Below are positions 16,116 to 24,481 of a stretch of 32,743 bases of DNA, piece after piece. The notes beneath the pieces are model-generated. The model did not search any database. It worked only from the letters and a program-made list of their open reading frames with translations, and had not been told where the DNA came from. The translations under genes were made by a program, and so were the position numbers. Within the stretch, counting starts at the first letter, position 1; every line of letters begins with the position of its first letter. This DNA comes from an uncultured Clostridia bacterium (lineage in GTDB: Bacteria; Bacillota; Clostridia; Oscillospirales; CAG-272), in the NCBI GenBank assembly GCA_947630015.1, contig CANRFY010000023.1, positions 1-32,743 on the forward strand. Reading direction: 5' to 3'.

Positions 16116-17683
16116 CAGGCGTCCTCCCTGTTCTGCTCACCGCTCTCGCTCAGATCCTCCGGGTCCTTCTGCGGCGCGCCCCCTTCATCGGTGGCGCCGC
16201 CGCCCTCTGCCGCCGTGGCGGCGCTCTGGGTAGAGGAGCTTTGGAGCGGAATGAACTTCTCCTTGATTTTCAATACGTCGTTCTCCAGGAAGTTCATGCT
16301 GTCAAGCTCAGCCTGCCCGAGCCCCTGGGACGCGCCGTAGTAGGAGACCATTGGCACGCCGTACTGACAGGCTTTCAGGTACATATCCCCCAGCTCCTTC
16401 CGGTTGTACGGACTGCAATCGAGGAATGTGACCTTAAAATTCTTCCCGTAGCTTTGCGCCTGGATATACCGGTTGACCATGTCCTCGATGCTTTTGACAA
16501 TGCCGAAGGTGATGGCCTGATCGGCCTTGATGGAAAGGGTCAGGGCGTTGGCCGACGCCTTGTCGTTGTTGAAGAGCAGGCTGGAGACGCCGGCGGATGT
16601 GAACAGGTTCTGTTCCGCCTCGGCGATCGTGTCCGTGTCTCCCGTGTTTGACTTCTCAAACCCGATTTTGGTGATGGGCATGGGCGTCAGGATCGACCCG
16701 ATCTCCTCCGGCAAAACGGCGTCCAGATTGCGCCAGAACTCCTTGGCCTTGTCCAGATCCATCTGCCAATTGCCCTCTTTGTCCACGCCCAGCGTCATCA
16801 CCAGCACGGCGTAATTTTCCAGCGCCGCTTTGGATTTTTTGAGCTGTTTATAGTCTTCTATGTCATAGATCTCCCGGAGCACGCCCACAAACGGCGGGAT
16901 CGCGTAGTCCGGTATGTCGTTGTTGCACTTGATGGCAAACGACGTAGGGGCGTCCAGCTCCTGCCACCTCATGCCGTTCCGGTTTTTCTGATACGCGTCG
17001 TATTTCCTCCGGAATTCCTCCGGGTAAAACGGCAGGTAGGCAGACCGGCTGTCAAAATAGGAGAAGTCAAAGGTGACGTTAAAGACGTTCCCCTCGATGG
17101 ACGAGATGGCGCAGAAATCGGAGGGCAGCTGCTGGATGGTGATGCTGTCCGCCGTCACCCACATCGTCCCATAGAACACGTCCTCCCTGAGACATACGGT
17201 CAGGATCTTCGGAAACTGCGTCTTGACGCTCATCGCCGTCAACGTGTTCAAAACTCTGCGGTAGTTCCTGTTTACGCTCTTTGGATTCGCCGTTGACGGG
17301 TCTATCCGGGAGGGCGACACCACATACGCCAGATCGGAAAGCGATGTGAAGTACTGTATGAGCCGCCTGAAATGGGAGCTCGCACCGTATATGTACGTGA
17401 CGGCCTGGCGGATCTGCTTCTCATAGTTATACGGGTTCTGAAGGTATGTGTTGATGTCGTCCTTGGTATAGCGAGAGAAGGTGGGAGTCTGATAGTTCCC
17501 GTTCAGGTCTCTCGTGATGAGCCTGTTCAGAATGGCAAACCTGTCGGGCACTCTGAACATACTCGATACCTTCGCGCCGTTCACGGCGGCCGTCCGCTCA
17601 TGCTGTACCATTTCCGCGTCCTGCGCCGTTCCCAGCCGTGCCCAGGCCTGACCGGGCACGCGCTTTATGGCTCTTTTTGCCAA
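16115..17683 (-). CDS. Portal protein, 522 aa
   Basis: The start is TTG at 17683, directly after the terminase stop, with GTGGGAGGTAG as ribosome site. The length and order (large terminase, portal, protease) are typical. The sequence has a portal-like crown and stem pattern: an N-terminal region with YNYEKQIRQAVTYIYGASSH, a central wing region, a long helix segment near residues 355-400 (ANALTLSIKADQAITFGIVK), and a disordered Ser/Gly/Asp tail after about residue 480. It forms the dodecameric DNA gate at the head vertex and docks the terminase. Confidence 0.85.
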   Translation of the reverse strand: MAKRAIKRVPGQAWARLGTAQDAEMVQHERTAAVNGAKVSSMFRVPDRFAILNRLITRDLNGNYQTPTFSRYTKDDINTYLQNPYNYEKQIRQAVTYIYGASSHFRRLIQYFTSLSDLAYVVSPSRIDPSTANPKSVNRNYRRVLNTLTAMSVKTQFPKILTVCLREDVFYGTMWVTADSITIQQLPSDFCAISSIEGNVFNVTFDFSYFDSRSAYLPFYPEEFRRKYDAYQKNRNGMRWQELDAPTSFAIKCNNDIPDYAIPPFVGVLREIYDIEDYKQLKKSKAALENYAVLVMTLGVDKEGNWQMDLDKAKEFWRNLDAVLPEEIGSILTPMPITKIGFEKSNTGDTDTIAEAEQNLFTSAGVSSLLFNNDKASANALTLSIKADQAITFGIVKSIEDMVNRYIQAQSYGKNFKVTFLDCSPYNRKELGDMYLKACQYGVPMVSYYGASQGLGQAELDSMNFLENDVLKIKEKFIPLQSSSTQSAATAAEGGGATDEGGAPQKDPEDLSESGEQNREDA

Positions 17684-18638
17684 CTACCTCCCACCACCTT
17701 TCTTTAAAATACTTTTTGGGGGTTTAAAGATAAACATACTGCTGATATTCTGATCGGAGTTGTTGCGCCTCTGCTGTTTCCGCTCCAGCTGTGTGGACAC
17801 AAAATAGTTATAGCTCAAGCTGGAATAGCGGTCCTTGCGCATACCGCTGCGCTCGAACACCTTGATTTTGCCGGAGTTCTCCTCGTGCTGGAGCTTGACG
17901 AGCTCGTTGATCAGGAGCGTCGTATGGATATACGGCATCTGCAACGAAAGCTTCTCCTGGGGAGAAAGATTGGCGTAGCCCCTCATCTCAGAGAGCGCCC
18001 CTTCCCCGTCATACTCCGTCACCAGGAGACGGATCTTCCCGCTCCTGAACCCCTCACGCAGAAGAACCGCGCACTCGGAGTTAAAGGCGGGGTTGCCCTT
18101 GATGGCCCAAATCACCTTCTCCGCCCCCGGGACTGTACAGCGTTCCGCCATCTCGGGGCTGTTGCAGCATGACAGAGCTGGATAGCTCTCCCCTGTCGCC
18201 GGGTCTACCAGCTCCCTCACCAGCGCGTCAAAGACGCCCAGACCCACGCCGGCGCAGTCCAGAACGATATAGTCGCACCGGTACTCGTCGTACAGCTTCC
18301 GGATCATCAGCGCCTGATCCTCCGTGTGGAGCCCCTCGGCGCTGTCGCAGTAGACAATGTTGTTTGAATATCTCCCCGACTTGGTGGGGAGCATCTGATT
18401 GATGAAGATCGCCGTGGCGTCGTTGTTGTTCTTCTTGCTGGACATCAGGGCGATATCCGCCGACAGGATCCTGATCTCCCCGTTCTGCTTCGGCGTGATC
18501 CTCAGCTTCTGCCCGTTTGGGAGAAGCGTGGACAGCCTGTCCGGCAGCATGGGGTACTGTATCTTCCTGTTCTTGGCGATTGAGTCAAATTCGAAAAAGG
18601 AACCGTCCTCGTCCCCGAAGAACGTCGCTTCCATCTCC
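17684..18638 (-). CDS. Terminase large subunit, exon 3 (nuclease domain)
   Basis: The exon starts at 18638 with G GAG ATG GAA, completing the split Met codon so that the join reads KWS-MEMEATFFGDEDGSFF. It encodes the RuvC-like nuclease of the packaging motor. Candidate metal ligands are Asp338 (SADIALM), Asp404 (YIVLDCAGVG) and Asp546 (MRKDRYSSLSY) of the spliced 594-aa protein. The tail is basic and Asn/Gln-rich. The stop at 17684 abuts the portal start. The in-frame ATG at 18634 has GGAG before it, but a separate start there would give a nuclease domain without an ATPase, so splicing is the better reading. Confidence 0.88.
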
Positions 18639-18993
18639 TAATTATTACCCCTGCTTTCGCAGTATTTCATTGGGTTTAGACCATATCACGACAGTGTTCA
18701 TACACTGCCCCTACCGCTTCCACCGGCGCTCATCCCCGGTGTACTCTACTCGCTTCGTGCGTTTCCGCCTTATTTTCAACCCGGCTGTCCAACAGCTCTT
18801 ATGGATTTATAGCTTTCGATGGTCGTTGCACCTTCTGAATCAACATATTTGAAATGCCTTTTAAATAAGTTAATTCAGCTTGGCACAGGGTTGTCTTACA
18901 CATACGTGCTTAGAGTTTCCCTGTTAGCATCGTGTCGCCACGATACCCCCGTGAGCAACGGGTTCAATAGGTTTTAGGAGCACAGAAATGTTT
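18639..18993 (-). ncRNA. Group I intron 2 of the terminase gene, 355 nt, no endonuclease
   Basis: R-like GTGCAACGACCA (18820-18831) and S-like GATATGGTCT (18678-18687) can form P7. Exon 2 ends GGAGCAU, which pairs perfectly with GUGCUCC 9 bases into the intron, with the U-G pair at the cut (P1). P10 can form between GGAGAU of exon 3 and AUUUCU just before the guide. A CTGC-GAAA-GCAG hairpin after S fits P9. The core differs from the other two introns here, so it has a separate origin. To keep the reading frame the last intron base must be A; a conventional final G would shift the frame by one. Confidence 0.82.
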
Positions 18994-19178
18994 ATGCTCC
19001 ACTTTATTTCGTTAAAGTCGCTTTCCAGCATATCGCTCTCCACGTCCTCCGGGAATAAAAGTCCCTCCTGGATAGAGAGCTGATACGGCAGACCGCACAC
19101 AAAGTCCGTCTTGTTGTCGTCCAGCATCATCCTGAACGTGTCAAGCGTCTTGTTGTATGACCAATGATCTTTGAAATA
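18994..19178 (-). CDS. Terminase large subunit, exon 2
   Basis: This 185-base exon encodes YFKDHWSYNKTLDTFRMMLD and, further on, FVCGLPYQLSIQEGLLFPED, ending ESDFNEIKWS plus two bases of a Met codon. It bridges the ATPase and nuclease domains of the terminase. Upstream in-frame codons back to 19295 are intron sequence, not coding. The left junction joins to exon 1 as FLSSA-YFKDHWSYN, without a missing residue. Its short length and flanking introns on both sides make this gene hard to annotate automatically. Confidence 0.85.
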
Positions 19179-19558
19179 CATATTGTTTGTCGGATAATTA
19201 CTTGTGATTGTTTCTTGTGACGCACCAATCTCTAAATGCGCAGCTTCACAAGTAAACGGCTCGCCAAGCCTCCCGTTATCTTTGTGTTTCCGCAAAGTTC
19301 AGACTATATCTTCGCCCGTTCCCGGGCGTCCACCGCTTCGGCTGTCAGAAGCTTACAGCCTACTCCCGTAAAGGGATAGTCGTTGAACGTTCTCCTATTC
19401 GGAGCTTCGCTGCTGATTGCCCAATCCGCACAGTTTTTAAACCGTCACACATAGACCTGTTTCATTCTTATGTTGTGGTCTGCGCGGCTCTAAGGGGTTC
19501 CCAGCAATTCAATGGATTTAAACACGGCACATTACTGCACCGGCGGCCTATTTCGTTA
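19179..19558 (-). ncRNA. Group I intron 1 of the terminase gene, 380 nt, no endonuclease
   Basis: Core elements on the minus strand: P 19494-19509 (AATTGCTGGGAACCCC), Q 19409-19418 (AATCAGCAGC), R 19377-19388 (GTTCAACGACTA) and S 19301-19312 (AAGATATAGTCT). P1 is perfect: exon 1 ends CGGCU and pairs with GGCCG in the intron, with the U-G pair at the cut. P10 is perfect: exon 2 begins UAUUUC and pairs with GAAAUA directly before the guide. The intron ends in G (AATATG). The core nearly matches that of the tail-gene intron. The intron begins with TAA, so unspliced RNA gives a truncated ATPase. Confidence 0.93.
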
Positions 19559-20203
19559 AGCCGAGGACAGAAAAAACGACTTATTCGGTTCTTTGGCGTA
19601 CTCCGCCTTCCGCTCCTCCTCCGTCAGATCCTTATACGGAGGCATCCGGCGGCTGGTCAGGAACTTCTTCAGAACCGTATCGACGGTGTCCTTTTTGACC
19701 ATACGGAACTCGTCGACGATCAGAATATTCGCGCGGTTACTGCGGGCGTTATCCGACGCGGTAACGACCTTGATGTAGCTTGAATTCTTAAACAGTATCT
19801 TCGCGTCCTGGCCAGAGAACTTCGATTCAGACATATCGATCTCGTTCTCCAACGGTTTTGACCTTTTGATTAGCTCCGTTTGAATCTTTTCAAGCACGTT
19901 TATGCTTTGTCCGCGCGTTCCGGCCGTAATGACGACCTTTGTACCGGGGTACAGGATACAGCGTATCACCGCAAACAGGGCGATGAGGAACGACTTGCCC
20001 ATACCGCGCGCCGCGATCCAGACGAAGACGCGGCACCTGTCCATCATGACGAGCAGTATTTTCTGGAACCATTTCAGGAAGTCGATTTGCAGGTAGTCCT
20101 CAACGAATATGTCTATGTTCGCCCGGTAGTAGCTCCCCCAAATCGCCATCCCCTCGATGACCCTCTGCGTCCTGCTGCCCGTATTATTCTCGCCGGCCAT
20201 CAT
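19559..20203 (-). CDS. Terminase large subunit, exon 1 (ATPase domain)
   Basis: ATG at 20203 overlaps the stop of the upstream gene (ATGA). The exon holds the packaging ATPase: Walker A ARGMGKS (residues about 65-71), Walker B ILIVDE (160-165), and the coupling motif SSA (213-215) at its very end. The intron therefore interrupts the gene exactly at the ATP-coupling motif. Exons 1-3 give 594 residues, a normal size for a large terminase. The protein is the motor that packages DNA through the portal and cuts concatemers with the exon 3 nuclease. Confidence 0.92.
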
Positions 20204-21249
20204 GTATCACCGCTGTGCTCGGAGCCGAAGATATCGCTCAGTACGGTGTCGTCATCCTCCTCGTCGTACTCGGGATGATTGACGCGCAGCTTGGCCATCG
20301 CGTCCTCGTACATCTTGCAATAGCTGTTCTTAAGCCCGACCATCTTGCAGGCATGACCGAAAAACCACGTGATGATATTCCGAATGATCCCGTGCTCGTC
20401 CTTGCGGTCATCGGGCGTCGGCGGCAGGGGCCTGAAATATTCCCACTTCTGGAGCCCGACCCCCAACGGCATCGTCTCCAGCCCCGCGTCCCGCTCGTCC
20501 GTCTTTCGCTGGGCGGGGCGCAGATTCATACTGCCGATCAGGTTGTTCAGCGTATTGATCTTGCGGTCCGGGTCCTTCCCGGCGGCCCTGTCGTGGTTGA
20601 TGTCGATCTCCACGTTGCAGATTTGCCGGATAATGGCGTCCTCCCCGGCGTCGGTCTTGTACCCGTCCGGGTATTGCGACATCCAGTACTTCCGGCGGTC
20701 CTCCAGCTCCAGGTACATGCCCGGCGTATAGCCGGGCCCCCAGAAGAGCCTGACATCGTCCGGGATCTCCACCTCCACGGCCTCTTCCTCCGGCAGGTAC
20801 CCCGCCTGAAGCTTTTCTGCCCCCGGAAGCGCTATCTTCTCCGCCGCGCTGTCCTCCCGGAGGGTGTCGTCAAACGTCTTGTCGATAAAGCGCACAATGT
20901 TCGTCTTCCCTATGTAATTGCGAATACGCGAATTCACGCCCGCCGTCCGCTCCACCATGTCATAGATGGCGTCGCTCCAATAGAGATCCATCTTCATGCA
21001 CATCCGCTTCATCGCGGCGCGGTCGTCCTCCAGCTCCCGGCGGTAACCGTCGTACATCTTTTCAACGCAGTCGTTGCACCAGGGCAGATACCCGGACGAC
21101 CTGTACATAGGGCTGTGACTCACGGGAAAATACCCCTTCTGGCGGCTGAAGGCCGTGCCGCACCGGCAGCAGACGAACCGCTGATTACCCGCAGGCAAAT
21201 CTGGGAGAGGTGTCTTCTCCAGCCGTTTGCGCTTAGGGGCGTCCGCCAT
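20200..21249 (-). CDS. Zinc-finger protein, probable terminase small-subunit role, 349 aa
   Basis: ATG at 21249 follows the HU-like gene. Residues 26-63 carry two cysteine pairs (FVCCRCGTAF and LPWCNDCVEKMYDGY), a zinc-ribbon-like site. A helical region follows, then an acidic linker and a C-terminal helical part ending in an acidic stretch (EYDEEDDDTVLSDIFGSEH). The stop overlaps the terminase ATG, so the two are translated together. DNA recognition for packaging is the likely job, because the gene holds the small-terminase place, but it is larger than classic small terminases and lacks their recognisable helix-turn-helix. Tentative functional call, certain gene. Confidence 0.8.
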   Translation of the reverse strand: MADAPKRKRLEKTPLPDLPAGNQRFVCCRCGTAFSRQKGYFPVSHSPMYRSSGYLPWCNDCVEKMYDGYRRELEDDRAAMKRMCMKMDLYWSDAIYDMVERTAGVNSRIRNYIGKTNIVRFIDKTFDDTLREDSAAEKIALPGAEKLQAGYLPEEEAVEVEIPDDVRLFWGPGYTPGMYLELEDRRKYWMSQYPDGYKTDAGEDAIIRQICNVEIDINHDRAAGKDPDRKINTLNNLIGSMNLRPAQRKTDERDAGLETMPLGVGLQKWEYFRPLPPTPDDRKDEHGIIRNIITWFFGHACKMVGLKNSYCKMYEDAMAKLRVNHPEYDEEDDDTVLSDIFGSEHSGDT

Positions 21250-21250
21250 A

Positions 21251-21562
21251 TCAGCTCAACCCCCTCTTCTCGTTGTCCTCCCACTTCTTCACGGCCCTGC
21301 GGAGCCTTCTACCGGGGTAGAACCGGGGCACCCAATGGGCTGGCACGGGGCACCGCTCCTTGGTCTGCGGGTTGACAGTGCTTCTGGCCCTCCGCTCGAT
21401 CATGTCGAAACAGCCAAAGCCGTAGAAGAATATGGCATTTCCCTTTTCCATATTGTCCTCTACCACATTTAAAAAATCGTCCACAAGACTCGTTGCGGAC
21501 GATTTTGTATAGTGATACTTCTCCATCAACTGATTGACGAAGTCTTTCTTATAAACGTTCAT
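21251..21562 (-). CDS. HU/IHF-family DNA-binding protein, 103 aa
   Basis: ATG at 21562 has ACAAGGAGATAAAGG as ribosome site. The chain follows the HU pattern: N-terminal helices (YKKDFVNQLMEKYHYTKSSA), then GNAIFFYGFGCFDMIERRAR, NPQTKE in the beta arm, and PRFYPGRRLRRAVKKW at the C-terminus. The arm proline and basic residues are present. HU proteins bend DNA; in a phage they can help recombination, packaging or genome compaction. It sits between a tyrosine recombinase and the packaging genes, which suits either role. Confidence 0.88.
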   Translation of the reverse strand: MNVYKKDFVNQLMEKYHYTKSSATSLVDDFLNVVEDNMEKGNAIFFYGFGCFDMIERRARSTVNPQTKERCPVPAHWVPRFYPGRRLRRAVKKWEDNEKRGLS

Positions 21563-21579
21563 CCCTTTATCTCCTTGTG

Positions 21580-22614
21580 TTATAAATCCGTTACGCTTTT
21601 CCGCGCGTCTGTGCGGATCTCGCCGTCCTCGCTGAAATACTGGGCGATCTGCTCCTCGGCGCTGATGTCCTTGTAGACGCCCACCATATCGGCAGACTCC
21701 CAGCCGACGATCTTCTGTATCACGCCGTCCGGCAGCCCAGCTTTGGCCAAACTCGTGGTGAAATGATGCCGCAGGGAGTGCCAGTAAAAATCATCGCCGG
21801 TCATACGGCTGAAGGTAACAGCCCAGCTGTTAAGCGTCGACTCGCTGATTTGCCTGTCCGGCTCTTCCTCTGACGGAAACAGCCACTCGCTCTCGATGCC
21901 GTGCTCCGCCCTGTACGCCATCCACCTGTCCAGGTACGGTTTGAATTTTTTGGCAAGTGTATAGCAGTAAATATACTTCCCAAGGCCGAAGCCCTTTGTC
22001 TGGATAGGCTCGCTCGTCTTATAGAGTGCCCCGCCGCACACAAGGTTCTCCGCCTTGAAGTCGTCCACCCGAAACCGGCACAGCTCCGCCTTCCGCCTGC
22101 CGCTGCACATAGCCAGCGCCAGCATACAGGCCTTCTTGTACTGCCCCTTCTCCGTCAGCTCCGTCAAAAGAGCGTCCAACGCCTCGTCCGTCCACACAGT
22201 CTTCTTCCTCACTTGTTGCAGGGCAGGGCTTTCGATTTTCCGAATGGTCGAGCGAAAATCCTTGAATTTCTCCTCATCATCCAAAATATTGCAAATAAAA
22301 TTGCTCATGGACGAGACGGCGGCCTTCAGCCGGCGCACTCTGGCCGGGGAGTTGCCGTTTTCGTTGATCAGCCAGTTCTGGAACGCCGCCCAATCCCGCT
22401 TCGAAATCTTCGCAAAGTCCTTATCGTTGTTGTGCAGATAGTTCCACGTCAGCATGATATCCAGGTCATTCGAATACCCGGCTATCGTCTTGGGACTCCG
22501 CTGGATCGAACGCAGATAGGAGAGAAAGTCCTGCTTCAGCCTCCTGTTGTCAGGATTGACCTTCTCCAAAAGCTCGGGGCTTGTGATGTCATTTTGCCGT
22601 GTTTTACGTGGCAT
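21580..22614 (-). CDS. Tyrosine recombinase, 344 aa
   Basis: ATG at 22614 follows GCGAGGTGGCTTGA. Residues about 25-120 form the SAM-like core-binding domain (LSYLRSIQRSPKTIAGYSND). The catalytic domain has Arg174 (CSGRRKAEL), HSLRHHF with His279 and Arg282, GW at 304-305, and the nucleophile Tyr314 (VGVYKDIS). All catalytic positions appear intact. It is one of two tyrosine recombinases in the window and lies next to HU and terminase genes, not at a genome end, so it may resolve multimers or act in another inversion or resolution step; integration is the alternative. Confidence 0.9.
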   Translation of the reverse strand: MPRKTRQNDITSPELLEKVNPDNRRLKQDFLSYLRSIQRSPKTIAGYSNDLDIMLTWNYLHNNDKDFAKISKRDWAAFQNWLINENGNSPARVRRLKAAVSSMSNFICNILDDEEKFKDFRSTIRKIESPALQQVRKKTVWTDEALDALLTELTEKGQYKKACMLALAMCSGRRKAELCRFRVDDFKAENLVCGGALYKTSEPIQTKGFGLGKYIYCYTLAKKFKPYLDRWMAYRAEHGIESEWLFPSEEEPDRQISESTLNSWAVTFSRMTGDDFYWHSLRHHFTTSLAKAGLPDGVIQKIVGWESADMVGVYKDISAEEQIAQYFSEDGEIRTDARKSVTDL

Positions 22615-22906
22615 TCAAGCCACCTCGCTTTCATAATAGTTTGTTTAAGTTAGCCTTTACTAACTTCTGGGCACAAAAATGACCCGGCGTGGTCCGCGTC
22701 GTCGCGGAAGCCGCGATACCTCCTCTGGCCGCAGAGCGGCCAGACTCAGTCGCAGACTTCGCTCCTCCTTTCCCATCGGGCAACGGCCCGAGGGGGGCAG
22801 AGAAAGCCCACGCAGGGTCGCGGCGAGAGGCGTGCCGGGTTCTGTTCGGTGATTTGGCGGGGAATTTCCCCGTGATGTGGTGGACCGGGGCAGTAATGCC
22901 AGCCCA
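22615..22906 (-). other. Structured GC-rich noncoding region between recombinase and phosphoesterase
   Basis: No credible gene is seen in 292 bases. Several hairpins are present: CTGGCCGC-AGA-GCGGCCAG, TCGCGG-AAG-CCGCGA, a CCCATCGGGC-AAC-GGCCCGAGGGG stem, and AAGTTAG / CTAACTT just above the recombinase ribosome site. The TCGGGC/GCCCGA hairpin resembles one in the element at 28023-28283. It could be a structured leader RNA, a control region for the late operon, or a small nonautonomous element. Confidence 0.5.
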
Positions 22907-24103
22907 TTATTGCAGAGGAATATCGTACGTACACACGATCCCGCTCTCATCGCAGACGCATACGAGTTGTTCCGCGTTTCCGAAGATGCGCCTCTGGACG
23001 CAGTAGTCGTCCATCCCCAGGAAGCTCCCGGCCATGACGGTCCTTACGCCCTGGACGCTGTCGATTTTATTGTGGTGCAGGTGCCCCGACAAAACGGCGT
23101 ATACCGGAACCCCCGCCATCGTCTGGAGCGTCTGTATCTTTCCCGGCGTCTCGTCGAAGTCCCCATGCACGCCGCAGTATACCTTTCCGCGCACATTCAA
23201 AAGGTACATCGTCTCGTCTACCCTGTTTCCGGCGTTGACGGTTATATTCGGGAAGCTCTGGAGCCGCGCCTCCAGATACCACTCCACCAGATCGTCCAGC
23301 CGCTCGTCCTTGAGCGCCCTCTCCTTGGTGTCCATGCGGCTGTGGTTACCGGAAACGCTCGTATAATACACATTGGCGAAATGCTTGCTCAGCTCCGCCA
23401 GGAACTGCGCGATCAGCTCCGACACGCCCATGATCTGCTCGATGACGTTCTCCTTGTTCGTGACGGAGATGGAGTGATGGATCGACCCGCTGATAAGATC
23501 GCCGTTCGCCCACACAATGCAATTCTCGCTCTTGTGCATGTGCCCTATGGAAATGACCTTATCCAGATACCGCGCCATCATCTCCCGGCACACGTCCGAG
23601 TTGTATGTATTCCAGTAATTGTCAACCTTTGCCCCGTAGTGGATGTCGTTCAGACTCACCAGAAGATCGTTGTCCCCGTATATGCGCGTGTCCCCCGCCG
23701 GCTCGTACTGCAAAACAGGCAGGCTCCCACCCGTCACGGCGGAGCGGAGGATGTCGTTCAGCTCCTCCTGGCGTGATCTCTCCCGCACCAGCTTATTGAA
23801 GGCGGCTCTCTGGTCAAAAAACCGCTGGCGCTCCTTCTGAAGCTCAAGCTTCTTCGCGTCCAGCTCCCCTAAGATGTCCGCGCCCTCGATATCATGCTCC
23901 GCGTCCTCCGCCAGCGCGTCAAGCGTGCGCTTGCTCCCGTAGATCATGCGCCGCGCCACGTCTGGAGAATACGGCTGTCCGTACAAGGCCTCGGCCAGCT
24001 CCGTATAGTCGATATCAGAAAGCGTCTTGTCAACGAGCTTCCCGTAGACAAGACGCTTATGGTAGGCAATATTGCTTTCGTCATGCTTTTGTGCTAAATC
24101 CAC
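22907..24103 (-). CDS. Calcineurin-like metallophosphoesterase, 398 aa
   Basis: The start is GTG at 24103 with GATGGGAGGGATCGCAG upstream. The N-terminal 120 residues are helical, with a helix-turn-helix-like part (TELAEALYGQPYSPDVARRM) and a coiled coil. The catalytic domain has all metallophosphoesterase motifs: NDIH (Asp153, His155), NGD (Asp202), SGNH (Asn253, His254), VHGDFD (His313) and GHLHHN (His341, His343). Such enzymes cleave phosphodiesters, for example nucleic acid ends or cyclic nucleotides. Replication-block location suggests a DNA or RNA end-processing role. Substrate is not known. Confidence 0.88.
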   Translation of the reverse strand: MDLAQKHDESNIAYHKRLVYGKLVDKTLSDIDYTELAEALYGQPYSPDVARRMIYGSKRTLDALAEDAEHDIEGADILGELDAKKLELQKERQRFFDQRAAFNKLVRERSRQEELNDILRSAVTGGSLPVLQYEPAGDTRIYGDNDLLVSLNDIHYGAKVDNYWNTYNSDVCREMMARYLDKVISIGHMHKSENCIVWANGDLISGSIHHSISVTNKENVIEQIMGVSELIAQFLAELSKHFANVYYTSVSGNHSRMDTKERALKDERLDDLVEWYLEARLQSFPNITVNAGNRVDETMYLLNVRGKVYCGVHGDFDETPGKIQTLQTMAGVPVYAVLSGHLHHNKIDSVQGVRTVMAGSFLGMDDYCVQRRIFGNAEQLVCVCDESGIVCTYDIPLQ

Positions 24104-24142
24104 CTGCGATCCCTCCCATCATCTTCCGTATTCCGGCCCGGA

Positions 24143-24349
24143 TCATCGGCGGTCTCTCGGATTACCCGTGTCCTTCCCGGAAGGCCTGCCATTGCCGCCG
24201 CGCAAGCGGCGCAGAAGCTCCATGGGCCCGCGCTCCTCCGCCATATAATAGCGGTGCCGCTTTGACTTTTGCCTGACCGTCCGAACGATATTCGCGCGCG
24301 GATATGTCCCGATAATTGCTTTCTTCTCTTTAGCGGAAATTGCGACCAA
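24143..24349 (-). CDS. Small basic hypothetical protein, 68 aa
   Basis: The start is TTG at 24349, with AAGGATGATGAAAT upstream. The protein MVAISAKEKKAIIGTYPRAN continues as VRTVRQKSKRHRYYMAEE and ends in Arg/Gly-rich residues. Small basic proteins with this SxKEKK...YPxxxIVRTxxQKSKRxxYYM look are common in Clostridia phages; I know of no established function. An overlapping frame that starts at 24402 is judged a shadow because its composition is unlike phage proteins. Confidence 0.65.
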   Translation of the reverse strand: MVAISAKEKKAIIGTYPRANIVRTVRQKSKRHRYYMAEERGPMELLRRLRGGNGRPSGKDTGNPRDRR

Positions 24350-24481
24350 ATTTCATCATCCTTTATTTCAATTTTTTGCTTTTTTAGTATACAAAAAAGC
24401 ATATATATGTATTCAATATAATCACTGCCTCACGTGCGCCCGCATCCCTTGAGCCTCAAGGGATGCGGGCGTTTTCTAAAT
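24350..24481. promoter_or_regulatory. Intergenic control region with strong hairpin and AT-rich promoter-like stretch
   Basis: A 16-bp stem at 24437-24471 (CGCCCGCATCCCTTGA / TCAAGGGATGCGGGCG) is followed on the plus strand by TTTTC, so it looks like a terminator for plus-strand transcripts, and may be an mRNA 3' hairpin for the winged-helix gene above. Left of it, on the minus strand, lie TTGAAT and TATACT with a 19-base gap, and a GCTTTTTT / AAAAAAGC inverted repeat. A weak minus-strand promoter with an operator is possible. Confidence 0.4.

Noticed and set aside
20215..21375. Plus-strand frame of 386 codons opposite the zinc-finger gene
   Set aside because: It is a compositional shadow; the minus-strand gene has CxxC pairs and overlaps the terminase start.
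24094..24402. Minus-strand frame of 102 codons overlapping the 68-aa gene
   Set aside because: Its Arg/Ala/Trp-rich composition is typical of an out-of-frame reading; the 68-aa frame has a natural phage protein pattern and a ribosome site.
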